From Omphiscola glabra (lineage: Eukaryota; Mollusca; Gastropoda; Lymnaeidae): a stretch of 64,000 nucleotides of DNA. The notes under the pieces were generated by a model. The model did not search any database. It saw nothing but the letters and a program-made list of their open reading frames with translations, and was not told the origin of the DNA. Shown here piece by piece: positions 45,937-57,884 of the stretch. Position 1 is the stretch's first letter, and each line of letters opens with the position of its first letter. A program made the position numbers and the translations under genes. The stretch is taken from the NCBI GenBank assembly GCA_964017045.1, contig OZ024794.1, forward strand, positions 51,861,608 to 51,925,607, given 5' to 3'.

Positions 45937-45945
45937 AGTTTAAAT

Positions 45946-47589
45946 AACGTTTAAATAAAATAAGAAAAAATTATTATATTAAAAATTGTTTTATTTATGT
46001 TAAAAAAAAAAACCAACGAAAATAAACTTTATATAATGTACTGAACCGAGAATTATTAATGTGAGAAGGCTCTTTGCATTTTCATAAATATTCATAACTA
46101 GGTATGCTCTGTAGCTAGAGTAGAAAAAAAAAGTTTCTTTTGCATGCCTAATCGATATAAAGCAAGCAATTTTCATAACTTTGCAATTGATTATAAAAAT
46201 TATATCAATTATCTCTCAGCGAGAAGGGGCCTGAGCAGGAATGTATGATCCTTAAACACACACAACCACACACACACTCGTATAATATCTCTCTCTATAT
46301 ATATGTTATTTTTTTAAAAAAAATTCTATATGTCTTCATAAATATGTGTGCGTATGCTATATATAAAGTACACTCACCACAAGCTAGTGTTAACACGTCT
46401 ACAGACTAAGACTGCTTTTAAACGTGCTTGCTGTCGATTAATTAGCCTATGCCAAGACGGTTATGGAGCTTCGACACGTGTTTGTTTAGGCGACGGCAGC
46501 TTGACCTCATCACATTAAGACGCGCTTATTTGAGGCTTTGTAATCCCAGGAATAGATACTCTTATCTTACCTATCACACAATCAAATTAACAATCTTTAA
46601 AAGCAAAGTTTTTTTGTGTAAATCCTTTATAAAATGTTCTATTGATCAACGGATGTGTGTAGGGGTGGCTGATAATTTGACAAAACATACATTCACATAC
46701 CGCACTCTATAAGAATCCCAACTAGTCCCCCCCTCCCCACTTTTAAGGCTCGAAACCTCACATTTTTTTCACTCCCCTGACCTATATTAATATTACAACG
46801 ACCCACCTCTTTTACATCGCAGATTTATCACAACTATTTCAGTAATACAAAAGTAAATATTATGTACGAAGCGCACTTTCAATATTTTTTTCTTTTAAAG
46901 AACCTCATTTAGCCAAGAGTTTTCTATCGTGAAATCAGTGTCATAATATTGCCAACATCTTCCCCCATGGGAAAGAGGAAAAAAAATGAGATTTTGGGGA
47001 TTTGGGAGGGCCTTAAAATTTGATAGAATGTGTCTCTCGGCAACGACGCTATGTTTTCCGTTTTATTTCGATATGTTGACGGCAAGTGGGTCAATTAGCC
47101 GTTCGACGATTTTTCCCACCCAGCCAGAAACACAAGAACAGGAGCGAAGTCTGTATAAATGCATTGAAGCTTACGGGTACAGCTTTTGGATAATGGCTGG
47201 GTGGTTTTGGTGGTTGTTTGGGCTTACAACAAATAAAATAACACCCAAATGATCTGTGATATCTACCCGAATCTTATAATAACATTATATTATTTAGTTA
47301 CGTGTTTTTCATGTTAAACAGCTACCTAGTACCACCGAGTTGAAAATCAATTCTTTCTATTCTAAATATGATCTCATGACCTGTGTCGTGTGTTTTTGAC
47401 TGCGTGTGTCTGCAAGTGTGTGGGTTTACATGTGAGTGGGACAGAGAGAAGGAGAAAGAGATAGAGGTAGAGACAGGGAGGGGGAGGAAGGGGGAGCGAG
47501 AGATAAATAAGCACACAGAGCTTCATTGCGCCTTATCTATCAACTATTTTTTTTTTTTTTTTTTTAAGTTCTAATGTTAAGAGACGCGC
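45946..47589. other. Intergenic spacer between genes C and D, nothing recognised
   Basis: AT-rich with short microsatellites ((CA)n near 46258, poly-T near 47550). Open frames at 46449-46712 and 46986-47252 have no recognisable similarity and no supporting context. Confidence 0.4.
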
Positions 47590-47988
47590 CCTTGTCGAAA
47601 TTAAAGTCTGTATTCGACAGCTTGCTGACTTTTGCCAACAAGTATTAACTCCTTACTCGAAACAAAAATCAAGAAATTAGCATCCTTGATAAGTGTGAGG
47701 CAGGACTTAGTGTTTAAAGATTTTCTCTCTTCTCGACGTTTCCATCGAGTGTGTGGAGCGTATCTTTTTTTGTGTACACACGTCATATTTAAGGACTGAG
47801 TCTTTCTCGTGCAGTGTTCACCTGGTTAATGACAGAAAATGAATACTTTTTTCTCTGCTAATAGTTTATTGTTGCTATCCGTGACATAAAAATTTGCTTT
47901 CAAAGCTAAAATCGTTGGTCTGGGAATAAGACAATGATGATTATGAAGAACACATTTGATGATCACTACTAGGTGAAATTGTAGCAAT

Positions 47989-47994
47989 TTTATT
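47989..47994 (-). terminator. Probable poly(A) signal of gene D
   Basis: AATAAA on the minus strand, 80 bases after the gene D stop codon at 48074. In the duplicate D' this hexamer is changed to AACAAA. Confidence 0.6.
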
Positions 47995-48073
47995 TACTTC
48001 ACTATATAGTAGTAACAAAATGACATTAATGTTTCGAGGCACATAAGAAAGTCAGGTGGAGATAAGACATCAT

Positions 48074-50507
48074 TTAACCGCCGACTGTGATGGGAGGACA
48101 AACCACTGGGATGACGAACAGAGATGGGTCGATGGTGACGGTTGGGTTGGTGAAGAAAAGAACACCTCCCGATACTGTGCTGTTTGTGCCTGTAGCGTTA
48201 TGAAACATAGAAGATAAATGAATTTAATCCTTCAAAACATGGATACATGTGGATACGCTAAACATAGCTATGTACAAAAGCAACCATATGCAATAAAATG
48301 GGATAGATATGCTCTTTTTGCAAATGAAAATTATTTGTGTCTCCAGTAGCAATATCCTCACATATTTTCATAGTTCAATATAACGTATTAATGGTCTTTT
48401 TTATCGTGTTTAAAAAATATTTTTTTTCAAACCTTTTGAAATCAACATGGTGAATTTATATCACAAATATTTTTGTATAAGATGTTTTCAATAAAAAATA
48501 TATTAAAATTAGAATGTATATTATGTATTGCAGTAGTATAAAAAACCTATTTTGTCTTATATATATATATATTTATTTATATGGTTGGTTGAAATTCTTC
48601 TGGTCGTTAAAACAAATACTAAAACGTTATCAAACGTTAGCACTCACGCTATGCAACAATACACATTTGTAATTGTGTAAGCGTTTGTGTGCCAAGGTTG
48701 GCGTCGAAATCTTAAGTCTATAGATGTACTAAGTAAGGTTTTCTCGTGAGGATAAGCTAGGGCTGTGGTTAAGGCGAGCAACTTACCGATAACTTGACGA
48801 AGAACTGGATAGGCAGGCGTTGAGTCGGTGAAGGCTAGCCGAATGCTGACAGTGGCCGAGAGAGGCACCTCGTAGGGTACTATCTTAAGTCCTCCGCTGG
48901 CAGCGAGGCCAATGGTTGTTGTGGTGTTTGACAGCTGTCTTGCGTTGGCTAAAATGTGTAAAGTAAGATGATTTATTTAAATAGTTGCCCTGAAAAGGCA
49001 CAAAAAAATCAATAAGTATGAAAATAATTGTGATTTTTAATGATTAATAAGATAATCTTTGCGAAACTGCAATCGTTAAAATTTCAATCCCTAATGAGAT
49101 TCGTATCAAATGGTACTGGTTAGTAAAAGGATGAGGTATCCTAAAAGCATTGAGGTACTTTCTTGGCTAACTTTCTAGGATCAAAGAATACAATTGTTTA
49201 ACGTCTTATATTAAAGTCATCAGATCTTTATATTTTTTTTATGTCCGCCCATGATTATTTTTCTCTTCTCAATTTAGGAAACAAAAGAGCTTTCATCGAC
49301 TCTTGTTGCGGTTTCAGCAACTGGCTTATAAATCTATAGAACAAAAAAATGGGGGATATTGTAACACACCTGGTAGACACTGGGTGACCACCTGGGTTTG
49401 GTCGAGATTAAAAGAAGTACATGATCCATCGCTGGCAAAAAGATAACCTTTGAGCTGTGGGTTTAAAGAAAATTGTTCATAACTGAAGTTATATGTATCA
49501 AGTTTTATATCTTGTAAAAAAATTTTTTAAATTTTTCTTCAAGCATTGTAAACAAAATTTAAGATTATGTATTCATCAGGAGAAATTGTACACACTTTAT
49601 AATGGTGTATCTTTTTTGATAATTAAAATAGACTTTCTCAGATGAAATAGCTTAATCTCTTAAAGAGGCTAGTATAATTATACAACGTGATCAGAGGTTT
49701 TACAACAAAGTTAAAACGGGCACTTACCGAGCTTAAGTCATACAGTGCTCGGAGGCCAGATTTCATGAAAGCGACTGAGCTCAAATTTTTGGTGAAATCT
49801 GCAGCGACCTTTCCGAAATCCTGAAATGTGCATTCAAAAGACAATCACACAGAAATTAGCAGCTTTTAAAATCTATGCTGTATGAGGGAACGAGATCAAG
49901 CCGTGCCAATTAAACAAATAGTTGAACAAGATATGTTTAGTTTTGGGAAAAAATACATAAACTCATTTATGCTTACTGTATTTTCGAAAAATTTAAAGAC
50001 ATATACAAAAATGATTTGACTCCCTTCCGTCAATTACTTAGTTGTGAAAATGAAATAGCAATAAACATTTGAACATAAAGATAATAAAAGCTTATAATCC
50101 TTAGGAATCAAAATTATAATTAACGTGTCATTTTTTTTTCTTTCATTTAATTCGAAAGTCTTTTAAAAAATGTTCTGTTTTCCAAGATCCTTCAAGTCAA
50201 TTTTCACGACGCCTTAAATGAAGTCCTGTACATATTCACTTGGTGACGCTGAATTCTCAAAATATAAAGCAGTTTGTAACGGCCAACGTAAGGCGTTCTG
50301 TAAATAAAGTATATAAAAATAGTATGCTATTTCGAAACCAAAGTGGTTAATCTAGTGACAACTAAATTTGTTTACCCATCAACTCACATTGTTATTAAAA
50401 TCATAAACGTCACTTTGGAGCTTGTCAGGGGAGCAAACTTTGGTCGGGTCCGACAGCTGGGAGAGCACCAAAGGCAGAGCAAACACGGCGACGATCAAGT
50501 TCTTCAT
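48074..50507 (-). CDS. Gene D: secreted ependymin-related protein, 191 aa, five exons
   Basis: Minus-strand exons 50388-50507, 49728-49820, 49370-49454, 48787-48948 and 48074-48189 join in frame, phases 0, 0, 1, 1, with canonical GT-AG borders. The product begins MKNLIVAVFALPLVLS (signal peptide) and has cysteines at 25, 83, 97 and 184. The C-terminal IDPSLFVIPVVCPP is the clearest ependymin-family signature in the window (aspartate-proline, Phe, Pro, Cys). DPTKVCSPDKLQ at the mature N-terminus is shared with gene C, while exons 2 and 4 resemble gene F. Proteins of this family are secreted and bind ligands or calcium in known cases; the role here is not known. All exons are open and unbroken. 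It has a compact promoter with TATA and CRE-like elements and a poly(A) signal. Confidence 0.85.
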
Positions 50508-50550
50508 GGTGGTTTGTTTTGAGATGTGGACAGGACACACGAGATACGGC

Positions 50551-50593
50551 CCTTAAATAGAACGACCCTAATCTAATCAAGTGACGTCATTGG
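50551..50593 (-). promoter_or_regulatory. Compact promoter of gene D: CCAAT, CRE and TATA-like boxes
   Basis: On the minus strand, upstream of the gene D ATG, the order is CCAAT (50589-50593), the full palindromic cAMP-response element TGACGTCA (50582-50589) and CTATTTAAGG (50551-50560), a TATA-like box about 45-55 bases before ATG. Spacing fits a very short 5' UTR. Function is inferred from consensus only. Confidence 0.6.
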
Positions 50594-50852
50594 GTTTTTT
50601 TTTTTAAAATGGATTTTTTTTTTTTTAAATTTTTGGATCACGTGATCTAGGTGGAACCATCGGAAGGACAATTTTCAATCTTCAGATTTAAGCTAAAAGT
50701 AGTAAAGTAGCTGGCAAGAGTAGAGGAGTGGACTTGTAATTAAAAATAAACAACACCGACGCATTTTTGAAATAATAAAATATTGAAAAAAAAGGCACTT
50801 GTACAAAACTTTAAAAGACGTGAAATACATGGGACGGATGGACCCATTCACT

Positions 50853-51612
50853 GAAGGTGATTTTTTACACTGATTTGCTAAAGGTGGTTCACACAAATTC
50901 AGTAGTGGTGATTCACACTCATCCATGAAAGGTCATTCATACTAATCCGCTAAAGGTAATTCACACACATTCGCTAGAGGTGAAAATCACACTCATTCAT
51001 GTAAGGTGATTCACACTCATTCACTATAGGTGATTTACATTCATTCGCTAAAGATGATTCAAAGTCATTCATTTGCGGTGATTCAGACGCATTCATGTAA
51101 TGAGATTGCACAATCATCTATGAAAGGTGATTTACAATCTTTCACTAAAGGTGATTCAGACTCATTCCATAAAAGTGGTTCACAGTCATTCACTAGCGAT
51201 GATTTTCACTCATCCACGAAAGGTGATTCCCATTCATTCGCTGAAAGTGATTCACACTCATTCGGTAAAGGTTTTTTAAACTCATTCACTAAAAGTGAGT
51301 CACACTCATTAGCTACAGGTGAATTACACTCATTGATTAAAGGTGATTTAATCGTTCACTAAAGATAATTCTAACTAATTCGCTTAAGGTAATTTAATTC
51401 ACACTCATTCGCTAAAATTGGTTCACCCTTATTCACTAGCGATTTACACTCATTCATGAAAGGTTATTTATACTTATTTGCTAAAGATGATTGACACACA
51501 TTCGCAGAAGGAGATTCACACTCATTCACTAGCGGTGAGTCACACTCATTCATGAAAGGTGATTAACAATCATTCGTGAATTGTAATTAACACTCATTCT
51601 TAAAGATAATAT
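50853..51612 (+). repeat. 24-bp minisatellite family, second array
   Basis: Same degenerate unit as at 12655-13396 (GGTGATTCACACTCATTCGC type), about 30 copies, beginning roughly 345 bases upstream of the gene D start codon. Units alternate among TTCGCTAAAG, TTCACTAGCG and ATCCATGAAAG endings. Confidence 0.9.
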
Positions 51613-52805
51613 ATATAAGAATGAGCTATAGGGACATAACGCCAAAGAGCCGAAAATATTTTGATACATTCGGACTCTTAAAAACAAGCATAGTTATTTT
51701 CTATTATTTTACGGAAATCGAATAAATTTACATGCGTAAAAAATATTATATTTCCGCTTTTATTTTATCAAAAGTTTAAGTATTATTATTATAAATTACA
51801 AATACATTTAAAGAAACAACTAAGGAACTATCTTTATGCGTTTAAAAGTTATGAAAAAAAAATTAAATAGAAAAAAGATGATCAAAGAAATACACAGTAA
51901 TCACATTTATCAGGAAAACCTAAACATCAGTTGTTGTTAGTGCGTTCTTTAGCGCGTTGTCAATGAGGCAAAATAAAATTAAAATTAATTAGTTCTAAAT
52001 AATCACACAAATGACGTCATAGTGCGAATTGCCTTTTTAGCCAAAGCTAAAAGTTATCTAATTTAATAAAAGAGCGTGACAAAACTGATGATGTACATTC
52101 CCCTTCTTATAAGTAAAATTAATAAATACCATTGATTGCTTTTTAAATTGCTAAACTTAAATAATAATTTAGCTTTGTATTTCTAACATTTAACAAGTTT
52201 GTACTTTTTATTAATTCCAAAAATAAACTTTTATGAAATTTATAAAGTAGTAAAAACTCTACATTTAAAAATAATGTTAATAAGAATATGCCTTTTAATT
52301 AAATTGGTGTAGCAAAACTAAAAAGCCAAATAGCATTTTTAATGCACTTATCACTGATCTAGATAAGAAATAAGCTTATTAAATGCACAAAGAAAAATAT
52401 TCTGCGTAAGTAAGGGGCCTACAATCCAGTGGATGATTTATTTATTTTTTAAAAACTCTGTGTAGCCCATTATACACTATACTTTCATTTTGCCCAGTGC
52501 AGCACAAGATAATCCTCAGAATAAATTTGACCAATAATTAACCTTCTTCGATACATTTATATCGATGGTAGGAAATTGAGTTTATGCATTTTTACTTGGA
52601 TGACAATATCTTTCAATCCTATGACATTTCAATTGTAAAAAAAAAAAGAAGCTATATTCTCATTTTACATATGATCATATGTTAACCAATTAAGAAAATC
52701 AATGACTTTAACAAAACATAAAAAACATTTTCATAATTATCCCCAGGGATATCAAAACCCAATCATTTTACAAAAGTGAAAATTTAATTTTAAAAATGGA
52801 TATTT
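51613..52805. other. AT-rich spacer, nothing recognised
   Basis: About 1.2 kb of very AT-rich DNA without an open frame of note, repeat array or recognisable element. Confidence 0.5.
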
Positions 52806-53580
52806 TATTAGATAGAGAGATAGAAAGACAGACAGACAGGCAGACAAATACACAGATAGATGATAGATAGATAGAAATGTAGATAAAAGATAGCTAGACG
52901 GATGGATGGATGAATGGATGGATGAAAGGATTGATGGATGGAAGGGTGGGTGGGTGAGAGGATGAATGGGTGGATGGATTGATAGATAGGTAGGTAGAAA
53001 GGTAGGTAGGCAGGTAGGAATGTAGGTTGGTAGGTAGGTAGATAGATATGTAGGTAGGTAGGTAGGGAGATAGGTAGATAGATAGATAAATAGATGGGTA
53101 GATAGATTATCTAAGATATTAGCTGGATTGGTAGATATTTAGGTAGATAGGTAGGTAGGGAGGCAGGTAGGCAGGCAGGCATGTAGATGGTAAATAGGTA
53201 GATAGGTAGATACACAGACAGACAAACAGACAGGCAGTCAGACAGACAGAGAGACAGAAGGAGAGACAGAAAGATAGACAGTCAGGGAGACAAAAAGACA
53301 GACAGAGATGTAGACATAATGACAGAGAGACAGACAGAAAGAGAGACATATAGTCCGGCAGAGAAACAGAGAGACATACAGAGAGAAAGAGAGACAGACA
53401 AAGAGAAAGAGAGATAGACAGAGAGACAGACAGAGCGATAGAGACAGGCAGAGACAGAGAGACAGACAGAGAGACAGACAGAGAGACAGACAGAGAGACA
53501 GACAGAGAGACAGACAGATAGGGAGACAGACAGAATGACAGAGAGACAGACAGTCAGGCAGACAGACAGATCATCCTTGA
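52806..53580. repeat. Compound tetranucleotide tract (GATA, GATG, GGTA, GACA)
   Basis: About 775 bases in successive zones: GATA/GACA, GGAT(G), GGTA, GATA again and finally GACA with AGAG interruptions. It is a single large compound microsatellite. Cys/Leu/Ser-rich frames on the minus strand are artefacts. Confidence 0.95.
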
Positions 53581-53589
53581 ACAATTGCA

Positions 53590-54027
53590 AAAAAGTTATC
53601 TTAATTCGGTAAACTTTATCTATACATATATAAGTATATCCAGTATGTGCTTCTATACCATCAATCCAAAGTGATGAAATTTGTGTGAATTGTAAAAAAA
53701 TGCAAATGATTCAGAATTATTACACACATTTGACAATATTCCGTTTTGGGACCGGGGACCTAAATTCTTTTTTCCCCCTTTTATGAGCTAAATATAATTT
53801 TCTTATGCGTTCCTATTCCATTCATCCGATTGCGATAAAACTTTGGTAAGTTGTTGTGCGCACCAAAGGTTTCTGAATTAGCTTATCCATTTCTAATTTA
53901 TGTGTGTACGCACTAGACGGAAAAAAACAATAAATATTTTCTATTTAAAAATTACTTTAAAACTTAATTAAAACACAAACACTTTTTTTCATTGAGTGGC
54001 ATGCAACGCATGCCGGGTTCTCGCTAG
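53590..54027 (+). mobile_element. Non-autonomous Helitron-like element, 3' end at 54027
   Basis: The right end has GGCATGC AAC GCATGCC (53998-54014), a 7-bp-stem hairpin, nine bases, then CTAG (54024-54027) followed by T. A short hairpin just before CTRR at an A/T junction is the hallmark of Helitron 3' termini. The interior shares ordered words with 44540-44710. The 5' end is not clearly seen and is placed only approximately. Confidence 0.6.
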
Positions 54028-54034
54028 TTCTTAC

Positions 54035-54440
54035 TAATTGGCTAAAGGTAATTTAAGCTTATTCGCTAAAGGTGATTCACAATCATCCATGAAAGGTGAT
54101 TTACACTCATTCACTAAAGGAAATTTCTCACGCACATTTGCTAAAGGTGATTTACACTCATTCGCTAAAGGTAGGTTCTCACACACATTTGCTAAAGGTA
54201 ATTCACAATCATTCATTATCGGTGGTTTACACGCATTCATAAAAGGTGATTCACACTCATCCGTGAAAGGTGATTCACACTCATCCGTGAAAGGTGATTC
54301 ACACTCTTTTTTTATTTAAGGTGATTCACACTCATTCGCTAAAAGTGGTTCAAAGTCATTCACTAGCGATGATTTTCACTCGTCCATGAAAGGTGATTCC
54401 AATTCATTCTTTAAAGGTGATTCACACTCATTGTCTTTAG
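54035..54440 (+). repeat. 24-bp minisatellite family, third array
   Basis: About 17 units of the GGTGATTCACACTCATTCGC family. It begins eight bases after the Helitron-like 3' terminus and ends in the same sequence ('cacattgtct') that ends the first array at 13396-13402, showing the two arrays are paralogous. Confidence 0.9.
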
Positions 54441-54962
54441 AACATAAAAACACACAATACAGAAGGCTAATGAAGGGTTCAGGAATCGTAACATTTGCAC
54501 GGCAGTTAATCACTGAAGATAAGCACACTTTTCTGATCCACACAGCTGGCCAGCTCGTCACAGCAAGTTTCTCGGCCCAGAGAAGTGCTTTTTAATATTG
54601 AATACCAGAGAACAAAGACGTTTTGTGAAAGTAAATGTCTGACCAACAGCAGTGATCCCGTTTTTTTTATATTATTGTAATGATAAAAACATAAAATTTA
54701 AAATTATTGATTTTGATATTGTTTAAATTATTGGGAATTGTCAATAAATTAAACCAAAAATGTTTTAAGTTAGCAAGTGTAACACATTTATTTTGTTTTT
54801 TCGGGGGGGGGGGGAGGGGGAGGTTTGGGGGTGCAAATGTCCCACGCTACAATACCAAAATGTCGTGCCTGATATTAGATGATTCCAAACCCTTTTTTTT
54901 TTGATAAACTGAATTGGCAAATAAATTATTAATAGATTCAAAGTTATAATAATACTTAAATA
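54441..54962. other. Duplicated spacer matching 13400-13760
   Basis: High similarity to the sequence after the first 24-bp array up to about 54785, then a poly-G run and divergence. No gene. Confidence 0.6.
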
Positions 54963-57412
54963 TTCTCTCTCTGTGTCTTTCTCTCTCTCTCCATCTCTCT
55001 CTCTCTCTCTCTCTCCATCTCCATCTCTCTCTCCATCTCCATCTATCTCACTCCATCTCAATCTCTCTCCATCTCTCTCTGTCTCTCCCCTCTGTACTCT
55101 TCCCACGATTGCATGTATTTTTATTTTTCCCCTCCTACTGTCTTCTTTATCTATTCTATTCCCGCTTTTTGCTCACACATTTTCTCATTTTTAATCTCTC
55201 TTTCTCTCTCTCTCTTCATCTCTCTCTCTCCATCTCTCTCTCCATCTCTCTCTCCATCTCTCTCCATCTCTCTTTGCATCTCTCTCTCCATCTCTCTCTC
55301 CATCTCTCTCTCCATCTCTCTCTCCATCTCTCTCTCCATCTCTCTCTCCATCTCTCTCTCCATCTCTCTTTCCATCTCTCTCCGACTCTCTCTCCATCTC
55401 TCTCTCCATCTCTCTCTCCATCTCTCTTTCTCTCTCTCCATCTCTCTCTCTCAATCTCTCTCTCTCCATCTCTCTCCATCTCTCTCTCCATCTCTCTCTC
55501 TCTCCATCTCTCTCTCCATCTATCTTTATCTCCCCCCATTCTCTCTCTCCCCATCGCTCTATCTATCTCTCTGTCTTTCCATCTCACTCTCTCCATCTCT
55601 CTTTCCATATCTCTCCACATCTATCTCTCTCTCCATCTCTCTCTCATCCATCTCTCGCTCTCCATCTCTACCTCCCTCTTTCCTTCTCTCTTTCCATCTC
55701 TTTTTCTCTCTCTCTCCAACTCTCGTCTCCATCTCTCTCTCCATATCTCTCTTTCCATTCATCTCTCTCCATGTGTCTCTTTCCATCTCTCGCTTTACAT
55801 CTCTCTCCGTCCATCTCTCTCTACCTCTTTCCTTCTATCTATCCATCTCTCTTTCTCTCTGTCTCTTCATCTCTCGTCTCCATCTCTCTCTCCATCTATC
55901 GCTCAATTTCTCTCCATCTCTCTCTCTCATCTCTCTCTCTTTCTCTCCATATCTCTCTCTCCATATCTTTTTCCATCTCTCTCTCCATCTCTCTCTCTCT
56001 TTCTCTCCATCTCGCTCTCTCTCTCTTTCTCTCCATCTCTCTCTCCATCTCTCTTTTTCTACATTTCTCTCCATCTCCGTCTCTCTTTCTCCATCTCTCT
56101 CCCATCTGTACTCTTCCCACGATGGTATGTATTTTTTTTATTTTTTCCCTCCTACTGTCTTCTTTATCTATTCTATTCCCACTTTTTGCTCACATATTTT
56201 CTCATTTTTAATCTCTCTTTCTCTCTCTCCATCTCTCTCTCCATCTCTCTCTCTCCATCTCTCTCTCCATCTCTCTTTCCATCTCTCTCTCCATCTCTCT
56301 CTCCATCTCTCCATCTCTCTTTCAATCTCTCTCTGAATCTCTCTCTCAATATCTCTCTCCCAATCTCTCTCTCTCAATCTCTCTCCATCTCTCTCCCTAT
56401 CTCTCCTCTCTCTCCATCTCTTTCTCCATCTCTCTCTCCATCTCTAACTCTCCATCTCTCTCTCCATCTCTCTCTCCATCTCTCTCTCCATTTCTCTCTC
56501 CATCTCTCTCTCCATCTCCCTTTCTCTCTCTCCATCTCTCTCCATCTCTCTTTCCATCTATCTCTCCATCTCTCTCTCCATCTCTCTCTCCATCTATCTT
56601 TATCTCCCCCATCTCTCTCTCCCCATCGCTCTATCTATCTCTCTGTCTGTTAATCTCTCTCTCTTCATCTATCTTTCCATCTCTCCCCACCTCACTCTCT
56701 CTCCCAGTCTCTCTTTCTCTCACCCCATCTATCTCTCTCTCCATCTCTCTCCATTTCTATCTCTCCATCTCTATCTCTCCATCTCTCCCTCCCTCTTTCC
56801 TTCTCTCTCTCCATCTCTCTTTCTCTCTCTCCATCTCTCGTCTCCATCTCTCTCTTTCCATTCATCTCTCTCCATGTGTCTCTTTCCACTCTCCGTCCAT
56901 CTCTCTCTACCTCTTTCCTTCTCTCTCTCCATCTCTCTTTCTCTCTGTTACTCCATCTCTCGTCTCCATATCTCGTCTCCATCTCTCTCCATCTATCTCT
57001 CTCCATCTCGCTCTCCATCTCTCTCTCTCTCTCCATCTCTCGCTCTCCATCTCTCGAGTTCCATCTCTCTCTCCATCTCTCAATCTGTCTCTCTCTCAAT
57101 CTCTCTCTCCATCTCTCTTAATCTCTCTCTCCATCTTTCTCTCTCCATCTATCGCTCTCTTTCTCTCCATCTCTCTCTCTCTCGCCATATCTTTTTCCAT
57201 CTCTCTCTTTATCTCTCTCTTTCTCTCCATCTCTCTCTCCATCTCTCTTTTTCTCCATTTCTCTCCATCTCCATCTCTCTTTCTCCATCTCATTCCCATC
57301 TGTACTCTTCCCACGATGGTATTGTATTTTTTTATTTTTTACCTTCTACTGTCTTCTTTCTCCATTCTATTCCCGCTTTTCGCTCACATATTTTCTAATT
57401 TTAAATCTCTCT
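54963..57412. repeat. 2.45-kb CT-rich (CTCTCCAT)n tract with ~1-kb higher-order structure
   Basis: Nearly pure pyrimidine on the plus strand, built of CTCTCTCCAT-like words. A unique spacer of about 105 bases ('cttcccacgat' to 'tttttaatctct') recurs at about 55097, 56111 and 57308, marking two full higher-order units of roughly 1.01 and 1.20 kb. Long open frames (up to about 500 codons, Ser/Leu/His-rich) arise from the pyrimidine bias. The paralogous site at about 13770-14030 lacks the array. Confidence 0.95.
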
Positions 57413-57884
57413 AAACAAACTACTACCTGAACAACCTTTGCATGTACCAAATTTTAATGAAAGTTAATGTGAAAATATGATGGAGAAAAAGTTGAGCCCC
57501 GTAAAGTTATTTCTATTTAACACATGCTTCATTATTAACAAGGATTACTATATTACTTATTTTGTAATAATCTAGGACATGTGGAAAACGAAAATATGGA
57601 ATATAGAAAGTTCTTTGCATTCAAGTAATCAATACGTTTCCTAATTGTGTGGCAAGAAGGGCACCGGGTTATGCGTTCATTTGGAGAGAAACTTTGTATG
57701 AAAATCTGTACAATTAAATTAAAAAAAAAAAAAACACACACAAAAAGGCAAAAATGTTCATTATCTTTGTCGATGAAACGGCTCTTGTGGAAAACGGCTG
57801 GAATAAATCGTCATAACCGACCCTTAGATTCACCCATTGCCGTTATTTTAATTCCTAGTTCTATTAATTAAATGGCTAATAAAC
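57413..57884. other. Duplicated spacer matching 14040-14278
   Basis: 'gtggcaagaagggcacc' and 'gatgaaacggctc' pair with the left copy from about 57620 on. No gene recognised. Confidence 0.5.

Noticed and set aside
46449..47252. Two short open frames between genes C and D
   Set aside because: Lengths expected by chance; no domain, leader peptide or splice-site support.
53119..53590. Cys/Leu/Ser-rich proteins on the minus strand resembling knottin precursors
   Set aside because: They are translations of the GACA/GATA tetranucleotide tract; cysteines recur by period, not in a disulphide scaffold.
55109..56653. 514-codon Ser/Leu/His-rich open frame and overlapping Arg/Glu-rich minus frames
   Set aside because: Product of the homopyrimidine CT tract, in which stop codons cannot easily occur; all frames are open.
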